DNA of 64,000 nt from Frigidibacter sp. ROC022. GTDB taxonomy: Bacteria; Pseudomonadota; Alphaproteobacteria; Rhodobacterales; Rhodobacteraceae. Location: assembly GCF_024723735.1 (NCBI RefSeq), contig NZ_JANQDU010000002.1:248001-312000 (forward strand), written 5' to 3'. The stretch's first letter is position 1. Every line of letters starts with the position of its first letter. A program made the position numbers and the translations under genes. Positions 43,170 through 51,216 of the stretch are shown piece after piece. The notes under the pieces were generated by a model. It saw only the letters and a list, made by a program, of their open reading frames with translations. It was not told the DNA's origin and did not search any database.

Positions 43170-43868
43170 TCACCCCCTCGGCGGAATGTTCTTCGCCGCC
43201 TGCGCCGAGGGCCGGGCGAAGAACCGGTCGAAATAGGCGGGGACATTGGCGAAATCGTCCCAGCCCACCAGATCGCCCGCCATGTAGAAGTCGCGGAAGG
43301 TCCCCAGCCAGGGCCCGATCGCGCAATCGGCGATCGAGAAATCGCCCGCCACCCAGTCCTGCCCATCCAACTGCCGGTCCAGCACCCCCAGCAGCCGCTT
43401 CGATTCATCCAGATAGCGCTGGCGCGGCCGCGGGTCCTCGATCTCGGTGCCCTTGAACTTGTGGAAGAAGCCGACCTGGCCGAACATCGGCCCCAGCCCG
43501 CCCATCTGCCACATCAGCCACTGGATCACCTGCCAGCGCCCGGCAGCGTCCTTCGGCAACAACTTGCCGGTCTTTTCGGCCAGATACAGCAGGATCGCCC
43601 CGCTCTCGAACAGGGCCAGCGCCTCGCCATCCGGCCCCTTCGGGTCGATGATCGCCGGGATCTTGTTGTTCGGGCTGACCGAAAGGAACTCGGGCGTGAA
43701 CTGGTCCTCCCTGTCGAAGGAGACCAGATGGGCCTCGTATTCCAGCCCCATCTCCTCCAGCGCCACGCCGATCTTCTGACCGTTCGGCGTCGGCAGCGAA
43801 TAGAGCTGGATGGCCCCGGGCCGCGTGGCGGGCCAGCGGCGGGTGACGGGATAGTCGGTCAGTTGCAT
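43170..43868 (-). CDS. Glutathione S-transferase, YfcG/YghU-like
   Basis: A 232-aa GST of the nu class. The N-terminal motif AIQLYSLPTPNGQKIGVALE and SPNNKIPAIIDPKGPDGEAL are typical of YfcG/YghU disulfide-bond reductases, which use a Thr/Asn active site. The C-terminal domain has WLMWQMGGLGPMFGQVGFF and WVAGDFSIADCAIGPWLG. Probably a glutathione-dependent disulfide reductase. ATG 43868. It converges on dnaE2. Confidence 0.88.
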   Translation of the reverse strand: MQLTDYPVTRRWPATRPGAIQLYSLPTPNGQKIGVALEEMGLEYEAHLVSFDREDQFTPEFLSVSPNNKIPAIIDPKGPDGEALALFESGAILLYLAEKTGKLLPKDAAGRWQVIQWLMWQMGGLGPMFGQVGFFHKFKGTEIEDPRPRQRYLDESKRLLGVLDRQLDGQDWVAGDFSIADCAIGPWLGTFRDFYMAGDLVGWDDFANVPAYFDRFFARPSAQAAKNIPPRG

Positions 43869-44013
43869 ATGTTCGGCCTTCGTTTCGCGATCTGCGCCAC
43901 TCTAACCCCGCGTCACGGGACGAGAAAGATACGCTGACCCTGCCGATTCATGGTAATTGATGTGCGCGAACGCGCAGCAAGACGCGCAGGAACAGGATTG
44001 TGAGAGGGAAAAC

Positions 44014-44445
44014 ATGATCAAGGAATTCAAGGATTTCATTGCCAAGGGCAATGTCATGGACCTGGCGGTCGGAATCATCATCGGTGCGGCCTTCACCGCC
44101 ATCGTCAGTTCGCTGGTCGCCGACCTGATCAACCCGATCATCGGGCTTGTTCTGGGCGGCGTGGACTTTACCAGCATGTATATCGTTCTGTCGGGTGAGG
44201 TCGCCCCGGGCGTCGGCCTGGAAACCGCCCGCGAAAGCGGCGCCGCCGTCTTTGCCTATGGCGCCTTCATCACCGCCTGCATCAACTTCGTGATCATCGC
44301 CTTCGTGGTGTTCCTGCTGGTCAAGGCCGTGAACCGGCTGAAGGAAGCCTCGGCGAAGAAGGAAGAGGCCGCCCCGGAAGCCCCCGCCGGTCCGACCGAA
44401 GTGGAAATCCTCCTGGAAATCCGCGACCAGCTGAAGAAGAGCTGA
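44014..44445 (+). CDS. mscL: Large-conductance mechanosensitive channel
   Basis: A 143-aa Msc[21 protein letters not shown] at the N-terminus, with pore-lining TM1 ([20 protein letters not shown]). A periplasmic loop and TM2 follow ([20 protein letters not shown]), with a C-terminal amphipathic helix ([14 protein letters not shown]). It opens under membrane tension during hypo-osmotic shock. An Ala/Glu/Pro linker precedes the last helix. A terminator follows at 44489-44519. Confidence 0.97.
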   Translation: MIKEFKDFIAKGNVMDLAVGIIIGAAFTAIVSSLVADLINPIIGLVLGGVDFTSMYIVLSGEVAPGVGLETARESGAAVFAYGAFITACINFVIIAFVVFLLVKAVNRLKEASAKKEEAAPEAPAGPTEVEILLEIRDQLKKS

Positions 44446-44488
44446 AAGGCCCCGGCCCGGCGACGCCCGGGCCAGGCGGCTTGAACGG

Positions 44489-44519
44489 GGGCGGTCCGCG
44501 ACAGGCGGGCCGCCCTTTT
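44489..44519 (+). terminator. Terminator after mscL
   Basis: GGGCGGTCCGC (44489-44499) pairs with GCGGGCCGCCC (44505-44515), one mismatch, followed by TTTT. It sits between convergent mscL and ald. Confidence 0.7.
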
Positions 44520-44525
44520 CCTCGG

Positions 44526-45644
44526 CTACAGCGCCAGCGCCTCTTCCGCAGCCAGCACCTCCATCCCGAGCGCCTCTCCGACGGCAGGGCAGGTCAGCCG
44601 CCCGGCATGGGTGTTGAGCCCCGCCAGCAGATGCGGGTCGTCCTTGCAGGCCTGGCGCCAGCCCTTGTCGGCCAGCGCCAGCATGAAGGGCATGGTCGCG
44701 TTGCCCAGGGCGATGGTCGAGGTCCGGGCCACCGCGCCGGGCATGTTGGCGACGCAGTAATGCATGATCCCGTCGACCTCGTAGATCGGCTCGTCATGGG
44801 TGGTGGCGTGGCTGGTCTCGAAACAGCCGCCCTGGTCGATCGCCACGTCCACGATCGCCGCCCCCGGCTTCATCGTCGACAGCTGCGCCCGGCTCACCAG
44901 TTTCGGCGCCGCCGCACCCGGCACCAGCACCGCGCCGATCACCAGATCGGCCTCGGCCACCAGCTCGGCGGTATTGCCCTTGCTGGCATAGCTGGTCTTG
45001 AGCCGCCCGTGGAACAGATCGTCGAGATAGGACAGCCGGGGGATCGAGCGATCCAGCACCGTCACATCCGCCCCCATGCCCGCCGCGACCCGCGCCGCGT
45101 TGATCCCGACAACGCCGCCACCGATCACCACGACCCGCGCCGGCCCGACACCGGGAACCCCGCCGAGCAGCACACCGCGGCCGCCATTGGCCTTCTGAAG
45201 GGTCCAGGCCCCGACCTGCGGCGCCAGCCGCCCGGCGACCTCGGACATCGGCGCCAGCAGCGGCAGCCCGCCACGGGAGTCGGTGACGGTCTCGTAGGCG
45301 ATGCAGGTCGCGCCCGAGGCCAGCAGGTCCTTGGTCTGGGCCGGGTCCGGCGCCAGATGCAGATAGGTGAACAGCACCTGCCCCTCGCGCAGCCGGGCGC
45401 GTTCCACCCGCTGCGGTTCCTTGACCTTCACGATCATATCGGCCTCGGCAAAGACGGTTTCGGCCGTATCCACGATCGTTGCTCCTGCGGCGACATAGTC
45501 GGCATCGGGAAACCCCGATCCGAGCCCGGCGTCGGTCTCGATCAGGACCTGATGACCATGCGCCACCGCCTCACGCGCCGCATTGGGCGTGATGCCGACA
45601 CGGTATTCCTGCGGCTTGATCTCTTGTGGGCAACCGATTTTCAT
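44526..45644 (-). CDS. ald: Alanine dehydrogenase
   Basis: A 372-aa NAD-dependent enzyme interconverting alanine and pyruvate plus ammonia. Motifs: [20 protein letters not shown] at the N-terminus, [16 protein letters not shown] with the catalytic His, [20 protein letters not shown] as NAD fold, and [23 protein letters not shown] 45644 has AGGAGG upstream. It is divergent from an Lrp-type regulator that likely activates it in response to alanine. Confidence 0.96.
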   Translation of the reverse strand: MKIGCPQEIKPQEYRVGITPNAAREAVAHGHQVLIETDAGLGSGFPDADYVAAGATIVDTAETVFAEADMIVKVKEPQRVERARLREGQVLFTYLHLAPDPAQTKDLLASGATCIAYETVTDSRGGLPLLAPMSEVAGRLAPQVGAWTLQKANGGRGVLLGGVPGVGPARVVVIGGGVVGINAARVAAGMGADVTVLDRSIPRLSYLDDLFHGRLKTSYASKGNTAELVAEADLVIGAVLVPGAAAPKLVSRAQLSTMKPGAAIVDVAIDQGGCFETSHATTHDEPIYEVDGIMHYCVANMPGAVARTSTIALGNATMPFMLALADKGWRQACKDDPHLLAGLNTHAGRLTCPAVGEALGMEVLAAEEALAL

Positions 45645-45745
45645 GGAGTCCTCCTGAGCGGTTATGGCCCAGATTAGCAGGATCGCCGAAGCAACATTTG
45701 GCAAGCATGGCGGATTTGCGGCCCATCTCTCGAATAAATCTGTGA

Positions 45746-45761
45746 AAGATCGGCCGATCTT
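45746..45761. promoter_or_regulatory. Perfect 16-bp palindrome in the ald / Lrp divergent region
   Basis: AAGATCGG-CCGATCTT is a perfect palindrome located 16 bp before the regulator's ATG. It is a good candidate operator for the Lrp-type regulator acting on itself and on ald; inferred from symmetry and position. Confidence 0.55.
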
Positions 45762-45777
45762 GGTAGAAATCTTCGAA

Positions 45778-46239
45778 ATGATCGAACTTGACGCCATAGA
45801 TCGCCGCATCCTCAAGGCCCTGCAGAAGGCCGGGCGGATGACCAATGCCGAGTTGAGCGAACGGGTGAACCTGTCGCCCTCGGCCTGTCACCGCAGGGTG
45901 GCGCAGCTGGAAAAGGCCGGGGTGATCCGCGACTACGTGGCGCTGCTGGATCAGAAACGCCTGGGCCTGATGACCACGGTCTTTGTCGAGATCACGCTCT
46001 CGGGTCAGGCCGACGAGGTGCTGGAGGCCTTCGAACGCGAGGTGGCGAAAATCCCCGACGTGCTGGAATGCCACCTGATGGCCGGCACCGCCGATTACCT
46101 GCTCAAGGTCATCACCGAAGACACCGAGCATTTCGCCCAGATCCACCGCCGCTACCTGGCACGGCTGCCCGGCGTGGCGCAGATGCATTCGTCCTTTGCC
46201 CTGCGCACGGTGTTCAAGACCACGGCGCTGCCGGTCTGA
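45778..46239 (+). CDS. Lrp/AsnC family regulator (AldR-like)
   Basis: A 153-aa regulator: HTH region IELDAIDRRILKALQKAGRM and LSPSACHRRVAQLEKAGVIR. The RAM ligand-binding domain contains VFVEITLSGQADEVLEAFER and VLECHLMAGTADYLLKVITE. The divergent position beside ald is the usual place of AldR-type activators sensing alanine. ATG 45778 starts the conserved domain; the longer frame upstream would cover the operator region and is rejected. Confidence 0.92.
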   Translation: MIELDAIDRRILKALQKAGRMTNAELSERVNLSPSACHRRVAQLEKAGVIRDYVALLDQKRLGLMTTVFVEITLSGQADEVLEAFEREVAKIPDVLECHLMAGTADYLLKVITEDTEHFAQIHRRYLARLPGVAQMHSSFALRTVFKTTALPV

Positions 46240-46244
46240 GCAGT

Positions 46245-47081
46245 CTAGCCCCGGCTCTTGCCGGCGCGGCTCACCGTGCGGCTGCGCCGCGCCGGGGCCT
46301 TGTCCAGCTTGCGGAACATCGCGCCCAGCCGCTCGGCCTCTTTCTCCAGCCCATAGGGCGTGTTGACCACGAAAACCCCGCTGCCGACCATCCCGTGGCC
46401 GGGTCTGGCCGGAGCAAAGCCGACCTCGTGCCGCAGCGCGCCGGGGAAATTGCAGGCGTCCAGAACCTTGACCATCTCGGCATGAACCCCCGAGGTCAGG
46501 ATCGGATACCAGAGCATCAGCACGCCGACATTCCACTTGCGGTGCAGGTGATAGAGGTGATGCGGCATCGCCTCGTAATCTTCCTTCCCCTCGTAGGACG
46601 GGTCGATCAGCAGCATTCCCCGTCTCGGCTCGGGCGGGCATTTCGACAGCGCGAAGGCGATCCCGTCGCGGGGATGACATATCGCGGCATAGGGCTGCAT
46701 CGCCTCTTCCAGCGCCGCGTATTCCTGCGGATGCAGCTCGGCCAGATGTGCCAGATCACCGGGCCGTTGCAGCAGCGCCGCGATCAGGGGCGAGCCGGGA
46801 TAGCTTTTCGGCCCGTGCAGGGCGCGGGTCCGGGCGATGGCCCTTGCATAGGGGTGCCCGGCCGGAAACATCGGCAACATCCGCTCGATACCCCGCGCGG
46901 CCTCGCCGGTCCTGGCCGCCTCGGGCGCCGACAGATCGTAGAGCCCGCGCCCGGCATGGGTCTCGAAATAGGTGATCGGCTTGGGCTTCTGGCCCAGATA
47001 GTCCAGCGCCTGCGCCAGCAGCGCGTGCTTGTGGACATCGGCCATGTTTCCGGCGTGATAAAGGTGCTGGTAGGACAGCAT
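46245..47081 (-). CDS. rlmJ: 23S rRNA adenine-2030 N6-methyltransferase
   Basis: A 278-aa methyltransferase. Landmarks: MLSYQHLYHAGNMADVHKHA at the N-terminus, ITYFETHAGRGLYDL as the SAM motif, and the catalytic DPSY motif in RRGMLLIDPSYEGKEDY. It methylates A2030 of 23S rRNA. ATG 47081 gives the family-typical start. The gene lies downstream of rpsU on the same strand, behind its terminator, and converges with the Lrp-type gene. Confidence 0.94.
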   Translation of the reverse strand: MLSYQHLYHAGNMADVHKHALLAQALDYLGQKPKPITYFETHAGRGLYDLSAPEAARTGEAARGIERMLPMFPAGHPYARAIARTRALHGPKSYPGSPLIAALLQRPGDLAHLAELHPQEYAALEEAMQPYAAICHPRDGIAFALSKCPPEPRRGMLLIDPSYEGKEDYEAMPHHLYHLHRKWNVGVLMLWYPILTSGVHAEMVKVLDACNFPGALRHEVGFAPARPGHGMVGSGVFVVNTPYGLEKEAERLGAMFRKLDKAPARRSRTVSRAGKSRG

Positions 47082-47131
47082 CGGCAACCTCGGGGTTCCG
47101 GTTTCCGGAGAAGCGCTCTCCAGAAACGACA

Positions 47132-47156
47132 AACCCCCGAGGGTTTCCCGGGGGTT
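47132..47156 (-). terminator. Terminator after rpsU
   Basis: Arms AACCCCCG (47132-47139) and CGGGGGTT (47149-47156), with extra GGG/CCC pairs inside. It lies 38 bp beyond the rpsU stop, with TTT on the minus strand. Confidence 0.7.
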
Positions 47157-47194
47157 CACGTCTGGCGGGCCTTACCGCCGATTCGCATGTCGGC

Positions 47195-47401
47195 TCAGAG
47201 CATGCCTTCGCGCTGGAGCTTCTTGCGCGCCAGCTTGCGGGCGCGCCGGATCGCTTCGGCCTTTTCACGGGCCCGCTTCACCGACGGTTTCTCGAAATGT
47301 TGCTTGAGCTTCATCTCGCGGAACACGCCTTCGCGTTGCAGCTTCTTCTTCAGCGCACGAAGCGCCTGATCGACATTGTTGTCGCGAACACTTACCTGCA
47401 T
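47195..47401 (-). CDS. rpsU: 30S ribosomal protein S21
   Basis: A 68-aa highly basic protein: [20 protein letters not shown], then [20 protein letters not shown], ending [12 protein letters not shown]. It is a small-subunit protein near the anti-Shine-Dalgarno region. Single gene with its own terminator; divergent from coq9. Confidence 0.97.
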   Translation of the reverse strand: MQVSVRDNNVDQALRALKKKLQREGVFREMKLKQHFEKPSVKRAREKAEAIRRARKLARKKLQREGML

Positions 47402-47521
47402 GTGGTTGTCACCACCTTCCTAAGTTAGAGTTTGCATAAGTTGCAGGACGCGCCCCTTTAGCAAGGCCAGCCGCTCTTGTCCACAGTCCAGACAGCGCCC
47501 GCAGATGGGAAAGGACAGCCG

Positions 47522-48190
47522 ATGACCGATTCCGACACATTTCTGGATGCCGTTCTGCGGCAGGTTCCCTTCGAAGGCTTCAGCCAGGCCGCGATCGACG
47601 CCGCCGCCGCCGAACTCGGGTTGAGCCGCGAGCAGGCGCGCGCCCTGGCGCCGCGCGGCCCGGTCGGGCTGGCCGCCGCCTATCACAAGCGCGGCGACGC
47701 GCAGATGCTGGACCGGCTGGCCAAGGCCGATCTCTCGGACCTGAAGTTCCGCGAACGGATCGCCCTGGCGGTGCGGCTGCGGCTGGAAGATGCCGACCGC
47801 GAACTGGTCCGGCGCGGCACCACGCTTTTCGCTCTGCCGCAACACGCGGTCGAGGGCGCAAGGCTGATCTGGGGCACCGCCGACGCGATCTGGTCCGCGC
47901 TTGGCGACACATCCGAGGACGTCAACTGGTACAGCAAGCGGCTGACCTTGTCGGGGGTGATCTCTGCCACCGTGCTCTACTGGCTGGGCGATGCGTCCGA
48001 GGGCGCCGCCGACTCCTGGGCCTTCCTGGACCGGCGGATCGAGGACGTGATGCGGATCGAGACCGCCAAGGCCCGGATGCGCGAGGTGCCCGGCCTGGCG
48101 CGGCTGTTTGACAGCCCGCTCAATCCGTTGAACAAACTGCACAAACCGGCGAAGGCGCCGGAGGGCTATCCGGGGAAATGGCAGCGATGA
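47522..48190 (+). CDS. COQ9 family protein
   Basis: A 222-aa protein of the COQ9 family, which in mitochondria binds lipids and presents ubiquinone intermediates to COQ7. N-terminal TetR-like helices (FLDAVLRQVPFEGFSQAAID; AAAELGLSREQARALAPRGP) precede the COQ9 domain (VNWYSKRLTLSGVISATVLY; WLGDASEGAADSWAFLDRRI). ATG 47522 begins MTDSDTFLDAVL. It is coupled by ATGA to a quinone oxidoreductase gene, in keeping with a quinone-related role. Confidence 0.88.
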   Translation: MTDSDTFLDAVLRQVPFEGFSQAAIDAAAAELGLSREQARALAPRGPVGLAAAYHKRGDAQMLDRLAKADLSDLKFRERIALAVRLRLEDADRELVRRGTTLFALPQHAVEGARLIWGTADAIWSALGDTSEDVNWYSKRLTLSGVISATVLYWLGDASEGAADSWAFLDRRIEDVMRIETAKARMREVPGLARLFDSPLNPLNKLHKPAKAPEGYPGKWQR

Positions 48191-49176
48191 ACGCGATTCC
48201 AGACAGAATGCGGGTGATCGAGATTTCCGAACCCGGCGGGCCCGAGGTGCTGACACCGGCCGAACGCGCGGTGCCGCAACCGGGGCCGGGCCAGATCCTG
48301 ATCCGGATCGCGGCGGCGGGGGTGAACCGCCCCGACGCCCTGCAACGGGCCGGCAACTACGCTCCGCCACCCGGCGCCAGTGATCTGCCCGGGCTGGAGG
48401 CCGCCGGCACCGTCGCCGCGATCGGCCCCGGCGTCAGCCAGTGGTCGGTCGGTGATGCGGTCTGCGCTCTGCTGCCCGGCGGCGGCTATGCCGACTATGC
48501 CCTGACCGCCGCCGAACATGCCCTGCCGGTGCCGAAAGGCCTGAGCATGGCCCAGGCCGCCTGCCTGCCCGAGACCTGCTTCACGGTCTGGTCCAACGTG
48601 GTGATGCGGGCCGGGCTGACGGCGGGACAGCGCTTTCTGGTGCATGGCGGCTCGTCCGGGATCGGCACCACCGCGATCCAGCTGGCCCGGCTTCTGGGCG
48701 CCCGGGTCTTCGCCACCGCCGGCTCTGCCGAAAAATGCGCCGCCTGCACGGAACTGGGGGCCGAGCGGGCGATCAACTACCGCGAGGAGGATTTCGTCGA
48801 GATCCTGCGTGCCGAAGGTGGCGCCGATGTCATCCTCGACATGGTCGGCGGCGACTATTTCCCGCGCAACATCAAGGCCCTGGCAACAGACGGCCGGCTG
48901 CAGCAGATCGCCTTCCTGCAGGGCGCAAGGATCACCGCCAATTTCGCCGAGGTGATGATGCGGCGGCTGACCATTTCCGGCTCGACCCTGCGGCCGCAAT
49001 CCGATCTGGCCAAGGCAAGGATCGCCGAGGCGCTGCGTGCCGATGTCTGGCCCTGGATCGAAGCCGGCCGCTTTGCCCCGGTGATGGACAGCGAATTCGC
49101 GCTGGAAGATGCCGCCAAGGCCCATGCCCGGATGGAAAGCTCGGCCCATATCGGCAAGATCGTCCTGCGGGTCTGA
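48187..49176 (+). CDS. Zinc-independent NAD(P)H quinone oxidoreductase (MDR family)
   Basis: A 329-aa medium-chain reductase. N-terminal GroES-like domain: GQILIRIAAAGVNRPDALQR and GLEAAGTVAAIGPGV. Nucleotide fold: FLVHGGSSGIGTTAIQLARL. The absence of zinc ligands and LPETCFTVWSNV point to the quinone oxidoreductase (PIG3-like) branch. Start ATG 48187 is chosen because it overlaps the coq9 TGA; an ATG 9 bp upstream is also in frame. A TetR-type regulator follows 54 bp downstream. Confidence 0.88.
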   Translation: MNAIPDRMRVIEISEPGGPEVLTPAERAVPQPGPGQILIRIAAAGVNRPDALQRAGNYAPPPGASDLPGLEAAGTVAAIGPGVSQWSVGDAVCALLPGGGYADYALTAAEHALPVPKGLSMAQAACLPETCFTVWSNVVMRAGLTAGQRFLVHGGSSGIGTTAIQLARLLGARVFATAGSAEKCAACTELGAERAINYREEDFVEILRAEGGADVILDMVGGDYFPRNIKALATDGRLQQIAFLQGARITANFAEVMMRRLTISGSTLRPQSDLAKARIAEALRADVWPWIEAGRFAPVMDSEFALEDAAKAHARMESSAHIGKIVLRV

Positions 49177-49197
49177 GACGGGCAGGCGGCGCCTCTA

Positions 49198-49209
49198 GAC
49201 CGGACGGTC
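49198..49209. promoter_or_regulatory. Possible operator upstream of the TetR-type gene
   Basis: GACCG-GA-CGGTC is an inverted repeat with 5-bp arms, 21 bp before the regulator start. It is compatible with TetR autoregulation; evidence is symmetry and location only. Confidence 0.35.
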
Positions 49210-49230
49210 CAGCCTCTCTATCCTCGGCCC

Positions 49231-49788
49231 ATGTCCGAGACCTCGCTCCCGACCCGCGACCGCCTGATCACCACCGCCGCCCGGCTGTTCCGCAGCCAGG
49301 GCTACAACGGCACCGGCATGGCGCAGATCCTGGCCGAGGCGAAGGCGCCCAAGGGATCGCTCTACCATCACTTCCCCGCCGGGAAGGAGGACCTGGCCCT
49401 GGCCGCGGCCGACTGGGCCTCGGCCGGGATGCTGCAGATCATCAACGACAGTTTCGAACCCGCGGCAACCTATGCGCAGGGCGCCGCTACCCTGTGCCAC
49501 AAGCTGGCCAGGCTGTTCGACCTGTCGGGCGGGCGCGACGGCTGCCCGGTCGCGTCGATCCTGCTCGCCGATCCCGGCAACCGGGTCTTCCGCGACCGTG
49601 CCGCCGGCATCATGGGCAAATGGACCCGCGCCATCGCCTATCACGCGATCCGGCTGGGCAGCGACGAAGCACAGGCCGAAGAACGCGCCGAGAACTTGCT
49701 GATCGCCATTCAGGGCGCCTGGGTGCTGGGCCGAGCGCGTGGCAGTTCGGACGTGCTGCGCCAGGTGCCGGCGCGGTTCCCCGGCTGA
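49231..49788 (+). CDS. TetR/AcrR family regulator
   Basis: A 185-aa TetR-type repressor: HTH region TRDRLITTAARLFRSQGYNG, then GMAQILAEAKAPKGSLYHHF (recognition helix ends YHHF). The C-terminal ligand domain has GGRDGCPVASILLADPGNRV and IAIQGAWVLGRARGSSD, like the YxaF/LmrA branch. It may control the upstream quinone oxidoreductase gene. ATG 49231. Confidence 0.9.
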   Translation: MSETSLPTRDRLITTAARLFRSQGYNGTGMAQILAEAKAPKGSLYHHFPAGKEDLALAAADWASAGMLQIINDSFEPAATYAQGAATLCHKLARLFDLSGGRDGCPVASILLADPGNRVFRDRAAGIMGKWTRAIAYHAIRLGSDEAQAEERAENLLIAIQGAWVLGRARGSSDVLRQVPARFPG

Positions 49789-49854
49789 TGCCCTGCGCCC
49801 CGGCCCCTTCCGGCAAGGCTTGCAATGCCGATGATTCCCGCCTATCTGACCGAT

Positions 49855-49950
49855 TGAGAGGTTGGCGCGGGCAAGCGCCTCGCCAACCCGGTCAGGTCCG
49901 GAAGGAAGCAGCCGTAACGAGACCCGCTTGGGTCGTTGTCCAGCCTCTCA
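49855..49950 (+). ncRNA. ffs: Small (4.5S-type) SRP RNA
   Basis: Contains the conserved SRP core GGTCAGGTCCGGAAGGAAGC at 49890-49909 with AGCC following. The outer helix is GAGAGGTTGG (49856-49865) paired with CCAGCCTCTC (49940-49949). The two strands form one long irregular hairpin, as expected of bacterial small SRP RNA that binds Ffh. Confidence 0.95.
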
Positions 49951-50130
49951 CCCGATCCGCGCCCCCGGGCGCATGAACCCGAACCCCGGACGAAGGAGGA
50001 TGTTTCGTGACTGTCGTTGTCCTCACCACCCGGGCGGGGCCGCTCTGGGGCTGATGCCCCTGCGCTTGATCCCGGCCCGATGGTCGCCCGCCACCGGCGG
50101 ACTCTTCGCATCGCATTCGGGATTATTCCG
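49951..50130 (+). other. Leader region between ffs and rsgA with short coupled ORFs
   Basis: A strong AAGGAGG at 49993-49999 precedes a GTG at 50007 that opens a 15-codon ORF (MTVVVLTTRAGPLWG, stop 50052-50054). Its stop overlaps an ATG at 50054 opening a 26-codon ORF, whose TGA (50132-50134) overlaps the TTG start of rsgA. No other gene is seen in 49951-50130. The chain may be translational coupling or coincidence. Confidence 0.35.
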
Positions 50131-51177
50131 TTGACCCATTCCAAACTTGCCGACCTGGGCTGGTCGGCCTTCTTCACCCAGCAGCTGGACCTGTCCGAGC
50201 TGTCGCTGACCCCTGCCCGCATCGCCGAGGTGCATCGCACCCGGCTGCACGCCCTCACCGAAACCGGCGAGGTCGATCTCGCCCCGCCGCTGGACCAGCC
50301 CGAAACCGACCTGACCGTCGGTGACTGGGTGCTCACCGAAGGGCCGCGCATCCTGCGCCGGCTCGACCGCAGCACGCTTCTGACCCGCCGCGCGGCGGGC
50401 ACCGAAGTGGCGGTGCAGCCGATCGTCGCCAATGTCGACACGATCTTCATCGTCAGTTCCTGCAACGACGAATTCAACGTCGCCCGGCTGGAACGCTATC
50501 TGGCCCTGGTCGCGGCCGGCGGCTGCCGCGCGGTGATCGTGCTGACCAAACCCGACCTGGCCGACGACGCCGACTCCTTCCGCGACGCCGCCCTGCCGCT
50601 GGCGCGCGATCAGACCGTCGTGCTGGTCAATGCCCGCGACCCGGACTCGGTCGCACAGCTCGACGACTGGTGCGGGGCCGGGCAGACGGTGGCGCTGCTG
50701 GGGTCGTCCGGGGTCGGCAAGACCACGCTGACCAACACCCTGACCGGCGGCGAGGACGCCACCGGCGCGATCCGCGAAGGCGACCAGCGCGGGCGCCACA
50801 CCACCACCTACCGGGCGCTGCGGCCCCTGCCCTCGGGCGGCTGGATCATCGACACGCCCGGAATGCGGACCCTGCGGCTGTCGGACGTGTCCGAGGGTAT
50901 CGACGCCACCTTTGCCGAGGTGTCCGACCTGATCGGCCAATGCAAGTTCCGCGACTGCGCACATGAGACCGAACCGGGTTGCGCGATCCAGGCGGCGATT
51001 GCCGCGGGGACACTGGACGCCGGCCGGTTCCGCCGATGGCAGAAGCTCAAGCGCGAAGACCAGCGCCACACCGAAACGGTGTCCGAGCACCGCGCCAAGG
51101 CCCGCAGTTTCGGCAAGATGGCCCGCGAGGTGATGGCCAGCAAGCGGAAGATGCGCGGCATGGACGAGGACGACTAG
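50131..51177 (+). CDS. rsgA: Ribosome small subunit-dependent GTPase A
   Basis: A 348-aa circularly permuted GTPase aiding 30S maturation. An N-terminal OB domain is followed by NVDTIFIVSSCNDEFNVARL, the permuted G motifs VLTKPDLADD, GSSGVGKTTLTN (P-loop) and IDTPGMRTL. A C-terminal zinc site follows, with CKFRDCAHETEPGC (C-x4-C-x-H-x5-C). Start TTG 50131 gives a typical length (THSKLADLGWSAFFTQQ); an in-frame ATG at 50080 is an alternative. It lies downstream of the SRP RNA. Confidence 0.93.
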   Translation: MTHSKLADLGWSAFFTQQLDLSELSLTPARIAEVHRTRLHALTETGEVDLAPPLDQPETDLTVGDWVLTEGPRILRRLDRSTLLTRRAAGTEVAVQPIVANVDTIFIVSSCNDEFNVARLERYLALVAAGGCRAVIVLTKPDLADDADSFRDAALPLARDQTVVLVNARDPDSVAQLDDWCGAGQTVALLGSSGVGKTTLTNTLTGGEDATGAIREGDQRGRHTTTYRALRPLPSGGWIIDTPGMRTLRLSDVSEGIDATFAEVSDLIGQCKFRDCAHETEPGCAIQAAIAAGTLDAGRFRRWQKLKREDQRHTETVSEHRAKARSFGKMAREVMASKRKMRGMDEDD

Positions 51178-51216
51178 CGGCGGGCCTGCCTTGCGGGGCG
51201 GCCGACCGGTCGCCCC

